DNA of 64,000 bases from Ruegeria haliotis (GTDB taxonomy: Bacteria > Pseudomonadota > Alphaproteobacteria > Rhodobacterales > Rhodobacteraceae): assembly GCF_013377785.1 (NCBI RefSeq), contig NZ_JABXWT010000005.1:1-64000 (forward strand). Direction: 5' to 3'. Positions 26,948-36,583 of this stretch are shown one piece after another. A program made the position numbers and the translations under genes. Numbering within the stretch: position 1 is the stretch's first letter; the number at the start of each line of letters is the position of its first letter. The notes below the pieces were generated by a model, which made no database searches, was not told the origin of the DNA, and saw nothing but the letters and a program-made list of their open reading frames with translations.

Positions 26948-27769
26948 TCAGACAGTGCCGCCCAAAGAGCCTTCCAGCTGGGCCATCTCTTGACCACCTG
27001 CCATCAGGTCCTGCAACTCTTCTGGCGTGATTTCGCCTCGCGTCGCTGTGCCGAGGGTCTTGCCCCGGTTCAACACTGTAAAGCGGTCGCCGACAGCAAG
27101 CGCATGACGCACATTGTGACTGATGAAAACCACGCCGATACCCTGATTGCGCACATTGTCGATCGTCGCCAGAACATTGGACGTCTGCCGCACACCCAAG
27201 GCCGAGGTCGGCTCGTCCAGAATCAGGATCTTGGCGCCAAAATGGACAGCGCGAGCAATGGCAACCGTCTGGCGTTCGCCCCCGGACAAGGTCCCTACGG
27301 CCTGATCGGGTCCACGCAGGTTGATGCCCATCTTGCGCATCTTTTCCATGCAGATTTCGTTGGCATGATCGACATCGAACCGCTTGAACAATCCTCTGCC
27401 CTTGGTTGGTTCTCGCCCCATGAAGAAATTGCGCGTCACGCTCATCAGCGGGATCATCGCCAGATCCTGAAACACGGTCGCAATGCCGGCCTCCATCGCA
27501 TCCCGAGGGGTATCGAAATGCAGTGGTTTACCTTCAAAGTAGATCTCACCCTTGGTGGGTTTGTGCACCCCGGACATGGTCTTGATAAAGGTCGACTTGC
27601 CAGCGCCGTTATCGCCCAGCAAACAGTGGCATTCACCGGGTTTCACTTCAAAACTGACACCGGCCAGTGCGATGATGTTGCCAAAGTGCTTTTCGATGTT
27701 TTTCATTTCGACGATCGGGGCGACGTCGCCCACTGTATCGCCATGATGGAACTTGGTATCATCAGTCAT
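26948..27769 (-). CDS. Sugar/inositol ABC transporter ATP-binding protein (single domain, FrcA-like)
   Basis: 273 residues with one ABC ATPase: Walker [10 protein letters not shown] (52-60), signature LSGGERQT, Walker [13 protein letters not shown] and switch HNVRHA. Many sugar importers of this class use a two-domain ATPase of about 500 residues (XylG/RbsA). The single-domain form resembles FrcA, so a homodimer is expected. It is last in the leftward order SBP-permease-ATPase, one base after the permease stop. By context the system likely imports myo-inositol. Confidence 0.88.
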   Translation of the reverse strand: MTDDTKFHHGDTVGDVAPIVEMKNIEKHFGNIIALAGVSFEVKPGECHCLLGDNGAGKSTFIKTMSGVHKPTKGEIYFEGKPLHFDTPRDAMEAGIATVFQDLAMIPLMSVTRNFFMGREPTKGRGLFKRFDVDHANEICMEKMRKMGINLRGPDQAVGTLSGGERQTVAIARAVHFGAKILILDEPTSALGVRQTSNVLATIDNVRNQGIGVVFISHNVRHALAVGDRFTVLNRGKTLGTATRGEITPEELQDLMAGGQEMAQLEGSLGGTV

Positions 27770-27770
27770 A

Positions 27771-28877
27771 TCAGCGCTCCCCCGTTACGCGCTTACGGAT
27801 CGCGTTGTTGAACAGAACGGCGATCAGCAGCATGGCACCCAGGAAGACCTGGAACCAGTCCTGATCGAAGTCGGTATAGGTCAGACCAATCACCACCATG
27901 CCAAAGATGATGGACCCAAAGAAGGCACCAATGGCCGAGCCATAGCCACCCGTCAGCAGGCAGCCCCCGATCACGGCGGCGATGATGGCCTCGAATTCTT
28001 TCTGGAATCCGCGGCGCGCATCGGTCGAGCCGGCATCCATCACGGTGATGATTGCAAGCAGCGCCGCGCAGCAGGCAGTCAGCATGAACAGCGAAACCTT
28101 GACGCGGCTGACGGGAACACCCGAGTTCGATGCCGCGACCTTGTCTCCGCCCGAAGCAAAAATCCAGTTCCCCACCGGAGTGCGCAGCAGTACGTAAGTG
28201 GCAACCAAAGTAATGGCGACGAACCACAGAATCTCGACAGGGATACCCGGTACTTTCGGCGCACCATTCTTAAATGTGTCAATCATTCCGTTCGCAGCCA
28301 GCCACGCGAACAGGCTGCCAAAGGCCTCGCCCGAGAAGAATGGAGCCAGCCAGTCGTTTTCGACCGCGTCGCGAACGCCGCGCAGCTGCGTGGACCCGTT
28401 TGTGGCCATCTTCAAGCCGACCAACGACAGGCCGCGCAGAACGAACAGAAACGCCAGCGTCACAATGAACGACGGCAGGCCCGAGCGGATCACGATATTG
28501 CCGTTGATCGCTCCAACACAGGCTGAAAAAACAAATGTCATCGGGATGGCCAAAATCAGTGGCAATTGCCATGTCACCACGCAAACGCCAAAGAACAGAC
28601 CCGAGAATGCAACCATAGATCCGATGGACAGGTCAAACTCTCCTCCGATCATCAACAGCGCGGCCCCGATGGCCAGAATACCCAACTGCGCGGCAGGGGT
28701 CATGAAGTTCATGATACCGGCAAGGGTGAACATTGAGCTGTCCGCAGTAATCGCGAAGAAGATAACAACCAGGACGACACCCGCCATGGCACCCAGTTCA
28801 GGTCGCTTCATCAGCTTGGTCAGGAAAGGTTCCTTCTTGACCCTTTCGTCTGTGGCGACTGGTGCTGTCTCACTCAT
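27771..28877 (-). CDS. Sugar/inositol ABC transporter permease
   Basis: 368 residues with about ten hydrophobic segments and the RbsC/FrcC/XylH-type pattern. [17 protein letters not shown] is the family signature loop, and [28 protein letters not shown] lies near the C terminus. A hydrophilic insert around 165-205 (between NGSTQLRGV and VPGIPVEIL) is periplasmic by family analogy. It forms the inner-membrane channel for the substrate captured by the binding protein upstream. Confidence 0.9.
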   Translation of the reverse strand: MSETAPVATDERVKKEPFLTKLMKRPELGAMAGVVLVVIFFAITADSSMFTLAGIMNFMTPAAQLGILAIGAALLMIGGEFDLSIGSMVAFSGLFFGVCVVTWQLPLILAIPMTFVFSACVGAINGNIVIRSGLPSFIVTLAFLFVLRGLSLVGLKMATNGSTQLRGVRDAVENDWLAPFFSGEAFGSLFAWLAANGMIDTFKNGAPKVPGIPVEILWFVAITLVATYVLLRTPVGNWIFASGGDKVAASNSGVPVSRVKVSLFMLTACCAALLAIITVMDAGSTDARRGFQKEFEAIIAAVIGGCLLTGGYGSAIGAFFGSIIFGMVVIGLTYTDFDQDWFQVFLGAMLLIAVLFNNAIRKRVTGER

Positions 28878-28946
28878 TGCTTCCTCCCAGTTCAGTTGGA
28901 ACGGCGCGTATACGCCGCCCCTGTTTGTGTCAGATATCGCCGGAAA

Positions 28947-29867
28947 TCAGCGGATACCCTGCGACGACAGCTCGATCACTTGCGCCGCCTTGTCAGCGGT
29001 CACCAGGTTCGGACCCGAAGGCACGTTACCGCCCGGCATCAGACCATATTTGGCGTGCAGACCCATGAAGTTCACGGACAGGTAGCCCTGCAGGTACTGC
29101 TGCTGGTCGATGGCGAACGCCGCATCGCCATCAACGATGGACTGCAGGAAATTGGCCGACAGGTCGAAGGACGCAACGTTCACGTCACGGCCCGATGCCT
29201 TGACCGCCGCAACAGACGGCTCACCAGCCGAGCTGGCACCCAGAGCCATCACAGTGTCGACGCTCTCATCCGAGGCTAACGCCGCGGCCACTTTCGACTC
29301 GATCTCGGTCGGGTCATTTGAAGTTGGCAGAACGGTAACATTCCCGCCAAAACCCTCTGCGAAACCTTCACAGCGCAGGTCCAGCGACACGTTGCCAACT
29401 TCGTGGTTCACACAGATCGCGTTGGATCCACCCATGGATGCCAGTTCCTCGCCCGCTGCCTTACCTGCATCGAACTCGTCCTGACCCACATGCAGCAAGG
29501 CACCCAGCTCTTTTGCGACTTCCGCACCCGAGTTGATTGAGATTACCGGAATACCAGCAGCTACGGCGCGTTCGATTGACGGGCCAAGCGCATCCGCATC
29601 GGGGATCGAAACGATCAGGCCATCGGGCTCCTGGTTCACGGCGGCATCGATCAGTTGCGACATCGCGACCATGTCAAAGGTCTCGGGCGCGCGGTATTCG
29701 ACATTCACGCCGACGTCCTTCCCGGCCTGCTCGACGCCGTTCTTGACGACATTCCAGAACGCATCATTGGCCTGGCCATGTGAGACAACTATGATTTCCT
29801 GCGCGAATGCGGGTGTTGCCATGGCCAATGCCCCAGCAGCCAACGCGCCTTTAAAAAACTTGTTCAT
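28947..29867 (-). CDS. Periplasmic sugar/inositol-binding protein
   Basis: 306 residues with a clean signal peptide ending AFAQE (about residue 23) and a type I periplasmic binding fold of the RbsB/FrcB/IbpA class. Typical elements are IIVVSHGQANDAFWNVVKNG, GLIVSIPDADAL, GIPVISINSG and VASFDLSANFLQSI. It is the first gene of the transporter operon, about 130 bases downstream of an imperfect LacI-type operator. myo-Inositol is the most likely ligand from context; fructose or another sugar remains possible. Confidence 0.9.
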   Translation of the reverse strand: MNKFFKGALAAGALAMATPAFAQEIIVVSHGQANDAFWNVVKNGVEQAGKDVGVNVEYRAPETFDMVAMSQLIDAAVNQEPDGLIVSIPDADALGPSIERAVAAGIPVISINSGAEVAKELGALLHVGQDEFDAGKAAGEELASMGGSNAICVNHEVGNVSLDLRCEGFAEGFGGNVTVLPTSNDPTEIESKVAAALASDESVDTVMALGASSAGEPSVAAVKASGRDVNVASFDLSANFLQSIVDGDAAFAIDQQQYLQGYLSVNFMGLHAKYGLMPGGNVPSGPNLVTADKAAQVIELSSQGIR

Positions 29868-29989
29868 TTGTTTCCTCCCATTGAAACAGTCGATTTTAGT
29901 GTCGGGGTCTCAGCCCCAATCATTCGGCTTTACCGAATCTGTATGGCTCTGACCCAGGGCCGAGCTCTTTTCAGTTTGAAGCAATCCGA

Positions 29990-31003
29990 TCATTTTGCAA
30001 CCGGTTTCAATATCTCATCCATCCGAACCGGCCCACCGGACCCGGCCGAACGTGTCGCCGCCTCGGCCATAGCCAGCGCTGCGACACCGTCTGCCAAGGT
30101 CACAGGAACCGTTGAACCGGATACTGCCGCTTCGACAAACGCGGCCCATTCCGCTTGGTATGCGGGCATGTATCGTTCGAGGAAAAAGTAGGTCGGCTTG
30201 GCGCCGACAACACCATCAGAGGTCGATTTCACCACCGTGTTTTCCAGCATGTTCTGCGCTTGCAGCAGACCATTGGAGCCTAACATCTCGACCCGCTGAT
30301 CATACCCATAGGCTGCCCGCCGCGAGTTCTTGATAACTGTGATCCGGCCATCAGCGTAAGTCATTGTAACAACAGCTGTATCAACGTCACCGGCCTTGCC
30401 GATCTCGGGATCGACAATGGAAGAGCCCACAGCGGATATTACTGTCGGTACATCCCCCATAAGATAGTTGGCCATATCGAAATCATGGATCATCATGTCC
30501 CGAAACAACCCGCCGGAGACCTTGATATAGCTCACGGGTGGCGGCGCGGGGTCAAAGGACGTGATCGACAGCAACTCAGTCTGACCGATTTCGCCCGCAT
30601 TGGCGGCGGCCTTCATCGCGGAAAAGTTGGGGTCGAACCGACGGTTAAACCCGATCATGACTGGCTGGCCATGTGCTGCAACAGTGCGCTGACAGGCGAT
30701 GGCCCGCTGCAGGTCCAGATCAACCGGCTTTTCGCACAAAACGGCCTTACCGGCCTGTGTCGCTGCCTCGATCAGGTCGGAATGCGTGTCCGTCGGCGTG
30801 GCGATCAGAACCGCATCAATGTCAGGATCGCCGATGATTTCACCCGAACTGCGCGCCTGGGCCCCATGTTCATCCGCTAGGCTTTTGGCCGCCTCAGGCA
30901 AGGCGTCGGATACCGCAGAAAGTTTGCTTTTAGGATGAGCGGTGATGGCCTGTGCGTGAACACGCCCAATACGACCAGCGCCAAGCAGACCAACCTTTAA
31001 CAT
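29990..31003 (-). CDS. iolG: Inositol 2-dehydrogenase IolG
   Basis: 337 residues from the ATG at 31003, preceded by GGGAGAA. The longer frame to 31063 would cover an operator. NAD-dependent oxidation of myo-inositol to 2-keto-myo-inositol is the first step of the pathway. The Rossmann motif KVGLLGAGRIGRVHA, VLCEKPVDLDL, GFNRRFDPNF and the catalytic-domain FRDMMIHDFDMANYL with Asp-His pair are typical of IolG. A perfect LacI palindrome lies 45 bases upstream of the start. The last codons contain an imperfect copy facing the transporter genes. Confidence 0.9.
   Translation of the reverse strand: MLKVGLLGAGRIGRVHAQAITAHPKSKLSAVSDALPEAAKSLADEHGAQARSSGEIIGDPDIDAVLIATPTDTHSDLIEAATQAGKAVLCEKPVDLDLQRAIACQRTVAAHGQPVMIGFNRRFDPNFSAMKAAANAGEIGQTELLSITSFDPAPPPVSYIKVSGGLFRDMMIHDFDMANYLMGDVPTVISAVGSSIVDPEIGKAGDVDTAVVTMTYADGRITVIKNSRRAAYGYDQRVEMLGSNGLLQAQNMLENTVVKSTSDGVVGAKPTYFFLERYMPAYQAEWAAFVEAAVSGSTVPVTLADGVAALAMAEAATRSAGSGGPVRMDEILKPVAK
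29994..30010 (-). promoter_or_regulatory. Imperfect LacI-type operator inside the 3' end of iolG
   Basis: TTTGCAACCGGTTTCAA differs from the palindrome by one base in the right arm. It overlaps the last codons of iolG and lies about 130 bases before the binding-protein start, so it could act on a promoter for the transporter operon. Confidence 0.65.
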
Positions 31004-31046
31004 ACAGTTCTCCCGAATCCTGTCTTCGAGCGTCACAATGTTTCTC

Positions 31047-31064
31047 TTTGCAACCGGTTGCAAG
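31047..31064 (-). promoter_or_regulatory. LacI-type operator upstream of iolG
   Basis: The perfect 16-bp palindrome TTGCAACCGGTTGCAA (31048-31063) lies 45 bases before the iolG start. It is identical at its core to the operator at 18441, which ties iolG to the same regulator. Confidence 0.9.
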
Positions 31065-31569
31065 ATATTTTTCAGAACACCGGCACTTTGACATCAAAAC
31101 GGTAAGAATCTGCCGACTCCAACAGGTCGGGTGCCGGTGCAGGATCATGCAGTTGATTACTCAGGTGTGGACTCGGGCCATCGGCTTGTAGACTGTCGGT
31201 TGGGTGGCACGATAAAAGTATCTGACGCCTGTGCCCGTGCGCTTGATATTTTCGCCGCTATATCATTGAAAGCTACGCAGAAATCGTTGTGTCTCGGTAT
31301 CGTCTGTTTTACTTGAACCACCAATGACAAATGAAGCGCGTGACCTCCGGTCTACGGGAATCCCCCAATTTCTTACTGCCTCGACTTCGGCTACGTTAAC
31401 CAAGTGGAACAACACTACCACTAAACGACCCCCCTCATGAGGGGCTGGCCCGACCCCCTCACCAGCCCCTCAGATTCCCCCTGATCACCAAAATCCCAAT
31501 GACAAAACAGGTTGGTATTCGTGACGTGCACGAAGCCCGATATGATTTTTCAAAAATCGAGAAATGTAA
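31065..31569. other. Intergenic stretch with an inverted repeat
   Basis: About 500 bases without a supported gene between the iolG operator and tRNA-Arg. It holds a perfect 10-bp inverted repeat GAGGGGCTGG / CCAGCCCCTC at 31439-31448 and 31462-31471, set in C-rich sequence. The repeat is about 100 bases past the tRNA-Arg 3' end in its direction of transcription and might end that transcript, but no T tract follows. Confidence 0.45.
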
Positions 31570-31646
31570 TGGCGATCCCTGAAGGACTCGAACCCTCAAC
31601 CTGCTGATTAGAAGTCAGCTGCTCTATCCAGTTGAGCTAAGGGACC
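31570..31646 (-). tRNA. tRNA-Arg (anticodon TCT)
   Basis: A 77-base cloverleaf on the minus strand. Acceptor GGTCCCT pairs with AGGGATC (one G-T pair), discriminator G, and encoded CCA. The anticodon stem GCTGA/TCAGC holds loop CTTCTAA with anticodon TCT, reading AGA/AGG codons. The T arm contains GGTTCGAGTCC. No integrase gene lies nearby. Confidence 0.96.
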
Positions 31647-31667
31647 GCTGGGCCCTTCTTGCTGTTT

Positions 31668-32144
31668 TTACGGGCGGGGTTCAAGGGCCAAGCGCATGAA
31701 GGCGCTGTTCGGATCGTCCCGATATCCAAAGATTGGACCGCAATAGGAATAACCCAGCGCTTCGTATAGCTTGCGTGCCGCGTCATAGGCTGGCAGATGC
31801 GCGGCACCAGTCTCCAGAACCAAAGCAGAAAGACCCTCAGTCCGCGCCAGTTCGGCCAGACGATTCATCATAACCCGCGCCAGACCACGCCCACGGGCCT
31901 GCGCCAGAATATGCACCGATTTCACTTCGGCCGTACCGTCCGGCAAAACCTTCAGGGCGCCACATCCCAGCGGCGTTTCACCCTCATAAAGTGCCCAAAA
32001 GCGAATGTCCGGTCCGGCCAGCGCATCCGCATCCATCGTGTGGTTGCTTTCAGCAGGTCCTGCCGATTCGCCATGGGTAAAATGCGCCTCAATCACCGGG
32101 CGCAGCGCGTCCGATAATGGGTCAGCCTCGCGGATATCGATCAC
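31668..32144 (-). CDS. GNAT-family N-acetyltransferase
   Basis: 158 residues with the GNAT acetyl-CoA-binding motif A: VKSVHILAQARGRGLARVMMNRL (the core is QxRGxGxA). The motif B region GYSYCGPIFGYRDDPNSAFM lies near the C terminus. It acetylates a small amine or protein N-terminus, with target unknown. The start is a GTG directly abutting the TAA stop of the upstream complex I gene, so the two are co-transcribed. Confidence 0.85.
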   Translation of the reverse strand: MIDIREADPLSDALRPVIEAHFTHGESAGPAESNHTMDADALAGPDIRFWALYEGETPLGCGALKVLPDGTAEVKSVHILAQARGRGLARVMMNRLAELARTEGLSALVLETGAAHLPAYDAARKLYEALGYSYCGPIFGYRDDPNSAFMRLALEPRP

Positions 32145-32456
32145 TTAGTGAGTCCAGGGGGCACGCCGATTGGTGGCAAAGTTCTCACCATAGCCACCCG
32201 CGCGCAGATTCGGCTTGCGCTTGTGCGGCTCGCTGATCTGAACGTCGATTCCATTGTCTTTGGCGTAATCCAGCGCCTCTTCCTTGGTATCGAATTTCAG
32301 ACGCACCTGAGTCTGAGTGTCCGAGGAAGACGTCCAGCCCATCAGCGGATCAACCTCGCGCGTCGAGGCGGGGGCATATTCCAGAACCCATTTGCGGGTT
32401 TTGGCCATCCCCGAGGTCATCGCATTCTTGGCAGGCTGGTAAATCCGTGCGCGCAT
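32145..32456 (-). CDS. NDUFS4-like accessory subunit of respiratory complex I
   Basis: 103 residues of the ETC complex I subunit family, the alphaproteobacterial counterpart of mitochondrial NDUFS4 (18-kDa). It starts [20 protein letters not shown] and has WVLEYAP, the conserved [18 protein letters not shown] block and [16 protein letters not shown]. It binds at the peripheral arm near the NADH-oxidising module and stabilises it. This family is a good marker for Alphaproteobacteria. Confidence 0.93.
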   Translation of the reverse strand: MRARIYQPAKNAMTSGMAKTRKWVLEYAPASTREVDPLMGWTSSSDTQTQVRLKFDTKEEALDYAKDNGIDVQISEPHKRKPNLRAGGYGENFATNRRAPWTH

Positions 32457-32807
32457 GTAGCCTCTCCGTATTCACTTGACTGCACCGTTTATGCGTCAGA
32501 GCGCGTGCGGGGACAAGATTACAATTGTCGCGGTCAACAAACTGTTGTCGCGTCAGGATGGATGCCTCCTGATGTCAGAAACTGTCATCAGGTGATCCTA
32601 TACCTCTTCGCACCCCGTCATGAGGGCAGAAATATGATCCACTTTGAAAAAGTCTGACATCTGAGTGGCTGGCAGATATGGTGCGATCGGACCGAAATCC
32701 TCAGGTCCGATCAGCTTGATATTGGTTCAACGCTTTTTCAAGCCAGATCAGGTCTTGCAGTTGGACAAAATAAGAACAAATGTAAGAGCCTGACCCGGAG
32801 CCTGCCC
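32457..32807. other. Intergenic region upstream of uvrB
   Basis: About 350 bases between divergent genes with no supported gene. At 32725-32739 there is GTTC-N7-TTTC, one base from the alphaproteobacterial LexA box GTTC-N7-GTTC. It lies about 70 bases before uvrB, where an SOS site would be expected. With one mismatch in eight fixed bases this is only suggestive. Confidence 0.35.
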
Positions 32808-34994
32808 ATGCCATACGCCCATTCCGACAAGACCCAATTGACCGCCGAAGATGTCCGCGCACGCCTGAAGCTGGAAGGCGGCAGGCAGTTCGTGATGCAT
32901 ACCGAATTCTCGCCGGCCGGCGACCAGCCCACCGCGATCAAGGAACTGACTGGCGGCGTGATGGACGGGGAACGCGATCAGGTTCTTTTGGGCGCGACCG
33001 GAACAGGCAAGACTTTCACCATGGCCAAGGTGATCGAGGAAACCCAGCGTCCGGCGATTATTCTGGCCCCCAACAAGACGCTGGCGGCGCAGCTTTATGG
33101 CGAGTTCAAAGGCTTCTTCCCCGAGAACTCGGTCGAGTATTTCGTCAGCTACTATGACTACTATCAGCCCGAAGCCTACGTGGCGCGCTCGGACACCTAC
33201 ATCGAGAAAGAATCCCAGATCAACGAACAGATCGACCGGATGCGCCACTCGGCCACCCGGTCGTTGCTGGAACGCGATGACGTCATCATCGTTGCCTCGG
33301 TGTCGTGCATTTACGGTATCGGCTCGGTCGAGACCTATGGGGCGATGACGCAGGACCTGAAGGTCGGCGGCGAATACAATCAGCGTCAGATCATGGCCGA
33401 TCTGGTGGCACAGCAATACCGCCGCAACGATCAGGCGTTTCAACGTGGGTCCTTCCGGGTGCGCGGCGATTCCCTTGAAATCTGGCCCGCCCACCTAGAA
33501 GACCGCGCCTGGAAGCTGTCGTTCTTCGGCGAGGAACTGGAACAGATCACTGAGTTTGATCCACTGACGGGCGAACGCAAAGCGACGATGGAGCAAGTGC
33601 GGGTCTACGCGAACTCGCATTACGTGACGCCAAAACCCACCATGCAGCAAGCGATCATCGGCATCAAAAAGGAACTGCGGATGCGCCTCGACCAACTGGT
33701 CGGCGAAGGCAAACTGCTCGAAGCGCAGCGACTGGAACAACGGTGCAATTTCGATCTGGAAATGCTCGAGGCGACGGGCGTCTGCAACGGGATCGAGAAC
33801 TACTCGCGTTACCTAACCGGCCGCGCGCCGGGCGAGCCGCCCCCGACCCTGTTCGAATTCATCCCCGACAACGCCATCGTGTTTGCCGACGAATCTCACG
33901 TCAGTGTCCCGCAGATCGGCGGCATGTACCGGGGCGACTATCGACGCAAGTTCACGCTGGCCGAACACGGCTTCCGCCTGCCGTCGTGCATGGATAACCG
34001 CCCCCTGAAGTTCGAGGAATGGGACGCCATGCGCCCGCAATCCGTCTTTGTCTCGGCCACCCCGGCCAAGTGGGAGATCGAACAAACCGGCGGCGTCTTC
34101 ACCGAACAGGTGATCCGCCCCACCGGACTCTTGGATCCTCAGGTCGAGATTCGCCCCGTCAGCATGCAGGTCGACGATCTGCTGGACGAGGTGCGCAAGG
34201 TCGCCGCCGATGGTTACCGCACGCTGGTGACAACGCTAACCAAACGCATGGCCGAGGATCTGACCGAATACCTGCACGAGCAGGGTATTAAAGTCCGTTA
34301 CATGCACTCGGACATCGACACGCTGGAGCGCATCGAAATCCTGCGCGACCTGCGCTTGGGGGCTTTCGACGTGCTGATCGGCATCAACCTGCTGCGTGAA
34401 GGGCTCGACATTCCTGAATGCGGTCTGGTCGCCATTCTGGACGCGGATAAAGAGGGTTTCCTGCGCTCGGAAACCTCACTGATCCAGACCATCGGCCGCG
34501 CCGCGCGGAACGCCGACGGGCGGGTGATCATGTATGCCGACAAGATCACCGGCTCGATGGAGCGCGCTTTGGGCGAAACCAACCGCCGCCGCGCCAAGCA
34601 GGTCGCGTATAACGAAGAACACGGCATCACCCCCGCGACCGTACAAAAGAACGTCGAGGATGTTCTGGCCGGTCTCTACAAAGGCGACGTCGACATGAAC
34701 CGCGTCACCGCCACCATCGACAAACCGATGCACGGCGCAAATCTGGAGGCGCATCTGGACGGGTTGCGCGACAAGATGCGCAAAGCCGCCGAGAACCTGG
34801 AATTCGAAGAGGCTGCCAACATCCGGGATGAGATCAAACGTCTGGAAGCCGTCGATCTGGCCATCGCCGACGACCCCATGGCGCGCCAATGGGCGGTCGA
34901 GAAAGCCTCGGAAGACGCAGTGAAATCGCGCGGGCGGTCAACGGCTGGGCGGCCGGGGCAGCGGGGTGGGAATGTGAAGCGGAGGAAGCGGTAG
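32808..34994 (+). CDS. uvrB: UvrABC excinuclease subunit B
   Basis: 728 residues. UvrB verifies DNA damage handed over by UvrA and recruits UvrC for incision. Walker [14 protein letters not shown] lies near residue 62, and the beta-hairpin region [11 protein letters not shown] follows. Helicase motifs V/VI are [15 protein letters not shown] and QTIGRAARN. The C-terminal UVR motif is [20 protein letters not shown], followed by a basic Arg/Lys/Gly-rich tail longer than in E. coli (673 residues). GGAG lies seven bases before the ATG. The gene is monocistronic. Confidence 0.97.
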   Translation: MPYAHSDKTQLTAEDVRARLKLEGGRQFVMHTEFSPAGDQPTAIKELTGGVMDGERDQVLLGATGTGKTFTMAKVIEETQRPAIILAPNKTLAAQLYGEFKGFFPENSVEYFVSYYDYYQPEAYVARSDTYIEKESQINEQIDRMRHSATRSLLERDDVIIVASVSCIYGIGSVETYGAMTQDLKVGGEYNQRQIMADLVAQQYRRNDQAFQRGSFRVRGDSLEIWPAHLEDRAWKLSFFGEELEQITEFDPLTGERKATMEQVRVYANSHYVTPKPTMQQAIIGIKKELRMRLDQLVGEGKLLEAQRLEQRCNFDLEMLEATGVCNGIENYSRYLTGRAPGEPPPTLFEFIPDNAIVFADESHVSVPQIGGMYRGDYRRKFTLAEHGFRLPSCMDNRPLKFEEWDAMRPQSVFVSATPAKWEIEQTGGVFTEQVIRPTGLLDPQVEIRPVSMQVDDLLDEVRKVAADGYRTLVTTLTKRMAEDLTEYLHEQGIKVRYMHSDIDTLERIEILRDLRLGAFDVLIGINLLREGLDIPECGLVAILDADKEGFLRSETSLIQTIGRAARNADGRVIMYADKITGSMERALGETNRRRAKQVAYNEEHGITPATVQKNVEDVLAGLYKGDVDMNRVTATIDKPMHGANLEAHLDGLRDKMRKAAENLEFEEAANIRDEIKRLEAVDLAIADDPMARQWAVEKASEDAVKSRGRSTAGRPGQRGGNVKRRKR

Positions 34995-35027
34995 ATCAAA
35001 GACTTTGCTTCCGAATCTCCTCAGCGA

Positions 35028-35648
35028 TTACAACACAACCCGCTCTATTCCGTATGACTGCCGCTTTAGCTCATCACGAAATACTTCTAGGCGGCACATT
35101 CTGACTGCCTTTTTCACGTAGGAAACGTCAGAGTTTGCTCGATGCGCAAGCGACAGTGCATCCAACTTCGGGTCTAACAAAGCGATTCCACATTGGAAGA
35201 AAACTGCCGCCAAGTTTGCTTCATATTCCTCTTTTGTTGGAGGAACGTTGGCATTGCCGCTTGCCGTTGAATAGAGCTTAAAGTTCTTAACGACCGCCCC
35301 TTGGGCATGATGATCCAATGCCAAATGGGCAAACTCATGTGCCAACATGTAATTGGAAAGCTTGCACCCTGTATCTGCGTTTTCTAACAGCTTTTCGTCA
35401 ACCACGAGCGTGGCGCGTTCCCCAAACGCCACTACACCAGCTTTACGTTTGTAGTCTTCCTCGTTTTCGGTCCGGTATGTTTTGATTTTAACTTCACCAT
35501 CACCATCACCGTCAGCCAGCCAGTTCCAAAAATCGGTCATCCGAAAGAACTCAGTATCCTCGCAATAATGACGACGATACCCGATCATTTCTCGGAAAAG
35601 ACTAACAGCCTCTGGAGTGGTCAAGGACTGCTTCTTTGCCTTTATCAT
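35028..35648 (-). CDS. ImmA/IrrE-like zinc metallopeptidase
   Basis: 206 residues. The zinc motif is HEFAHLALDH (about 104-113), with a downstream EYEANLAAVFF offering the third ligand Glu, a pattern of the M78 ImmA/IrrE family. Family members cleave phage- or stress-type repressors. No helix-turn-helix is fused here and no partner repressor gene lies beside it, so the target is unknown. It sits in a small accessory patch after uvrB, with slightly lower GC than its neighbours. Confidence 0.7.
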   Translation of the reverse strand: MIKAKKQSLTTPEAVSLFREMIGYRRHYCEDTEFFRMTDFWNWLADGDGDGEVKIKTYRTENEEDYKRKAGVVAFGERATLVVDEKLLENADTGCKLSNYMLAHEFAHLALDHHAQGAVVKNFKLYSTASGNANVPPTKEEYEANLAAVFFQCGIALLDPKLDALSLAHRANSDVSYVKKAVRMCRLEVFRDELKRQSYGIERVVL

Positions 35649-35840
35649 TTGCCCACCTGCTTAAATTGCCAGTCACAGAATCATCTGCACCTACCACCAT
35701 GATACACCACATATCGGCATCGCAACAACAAGTTGATGGGAAAGCTTTGGAACTACAATATGTTGAGGGCCCGCGAGCGCCATTTCCGAACGAACTTCCT
35801 CCACACTTCAAGCTTGCAGCCCAGCGCTCCCTCCTCCACG

Positions 35841-35867
35841 TTTGAAATCACACATTGTGATTCCAAA
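35841..35867 (+). promoter_or_regulatory. Operator-like palindrome before the ORF6N gene
   Basis: TTTGAAATCACA, a CAT spacer and TGTGATTCCAAA form a 12-bp inverted repeat with one mismatch. It ends nine bases before the ATG at 35876 and would cover the ribosome-binding region, as an autoregulatory site often does. Confidence 0.6.
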
Positions 35868-35875
35868 CGGTTGCC

Positions 35876-36583
35876 ATGACAAACCCAAACACCCTGCCCA
35901 GCACGCATGAAGTCCAAAGCGCCATCCATAGGGTGCGCGGCACCCGCGTGGTGCTGGCCGAGGATCTGGCGCAGTTCTACGGAAAATCCGTCAGTGCCTT
36001 CAATCAGGCCGTGTCGCGCAACACCGACCTGTTCGACGACTACCGCTTTCAGCTGACTGACGCCGAGGTCGCCGATTTGCAATCACAGAATGTGATCCCA
36101 AAACCCAAAGGCCGCGGTGGACGGCGAGTCAATCCGTGGGTCTATACCGATTACGGTGTGGCCATCGCCTCGACCCTGTTCAAGGACCCGCGCGCCATCA
36201 AGATCACCCGGATGATCACCGAGGCCTTCGTTGACGGCGCAAACGCCTTGGTCGAAACCCCGCGCAGCGTGCCCGAAATCCTGCCGCCACAAAATGCCCC
36301 CGCCCCGCTGCTGCCCAATGGCGATCAGCTACGCGATTTGGCCGAAAACATCCTCGATTCCGGTCAGCAGAGCCTGGTCGATTACATCGCCAACCCCACC
36401 ACCAAGCGCAAACAGGCCGTGGCGGTGATCATGAAAACACTGGCCGAAACCGCCGGGGAAGAGGTTCGGACCCAACAGGAACGCCTGCGCCTGCGCATCG
36501 CCGAACGTCTTGCAACCGGCGACTACGCCGATGATGATGATCGGAAACGGCTGATCGAATTGCTGCATGCGATGAAGGGCTAA
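35876..36583 (+). CDS. ORF6N-domain DNA-binding protein
   Basis: 235 residues. Residues about 12-105 match the ORF6N domain of phage and mobile-element proteins: IHRVRGTRVVLAEDLAQFYGKSVSAF, FQLTDAEVADLQSQN, GGRRVNPWVYTDYGVAI. The C-terminal half is helical and charged without a known domain. The family is associated with anti-repressor or regulatory roles in phages. No phage structural genes are near. Its stop overlaps the stop of the convergent MmcQ gene by two bases. Confidence 0.82.
   Translation: MTNPNTLPSTHEVQSAIHRVRGTRVVLAEDLAQFYGKSVSAFNQAVSRNTDLFDDYRFQLTDAEVADLQSQNVIPKPKGRGGRRVNPWVYTDYGVAIASTLFKDPRAIKITRMITEAFVDGANALVETPRSVPEILPPQNAPAPLLPNGDQLRDLAENILDSGQQSLVDYIANPTTKRKQAVAVIMKTLAETAGEEVRTQQERLRLRIAERLATGDYADDDDRKRLIELLHAMKG

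Noticed and set aside
31570..31646. tRNA-Arg as an active integration site
   Set aside because: The tRNA is intact, but no integrase and no repeat of its 3' end were seen nearby.
32725..32739. A definite LexA box before uvrB
   Set aside because: The best match, GTTC-N7-TTTC, has one mismatch in the eight fixed bases, so it is kept only as a weak note in the intergenic entry.
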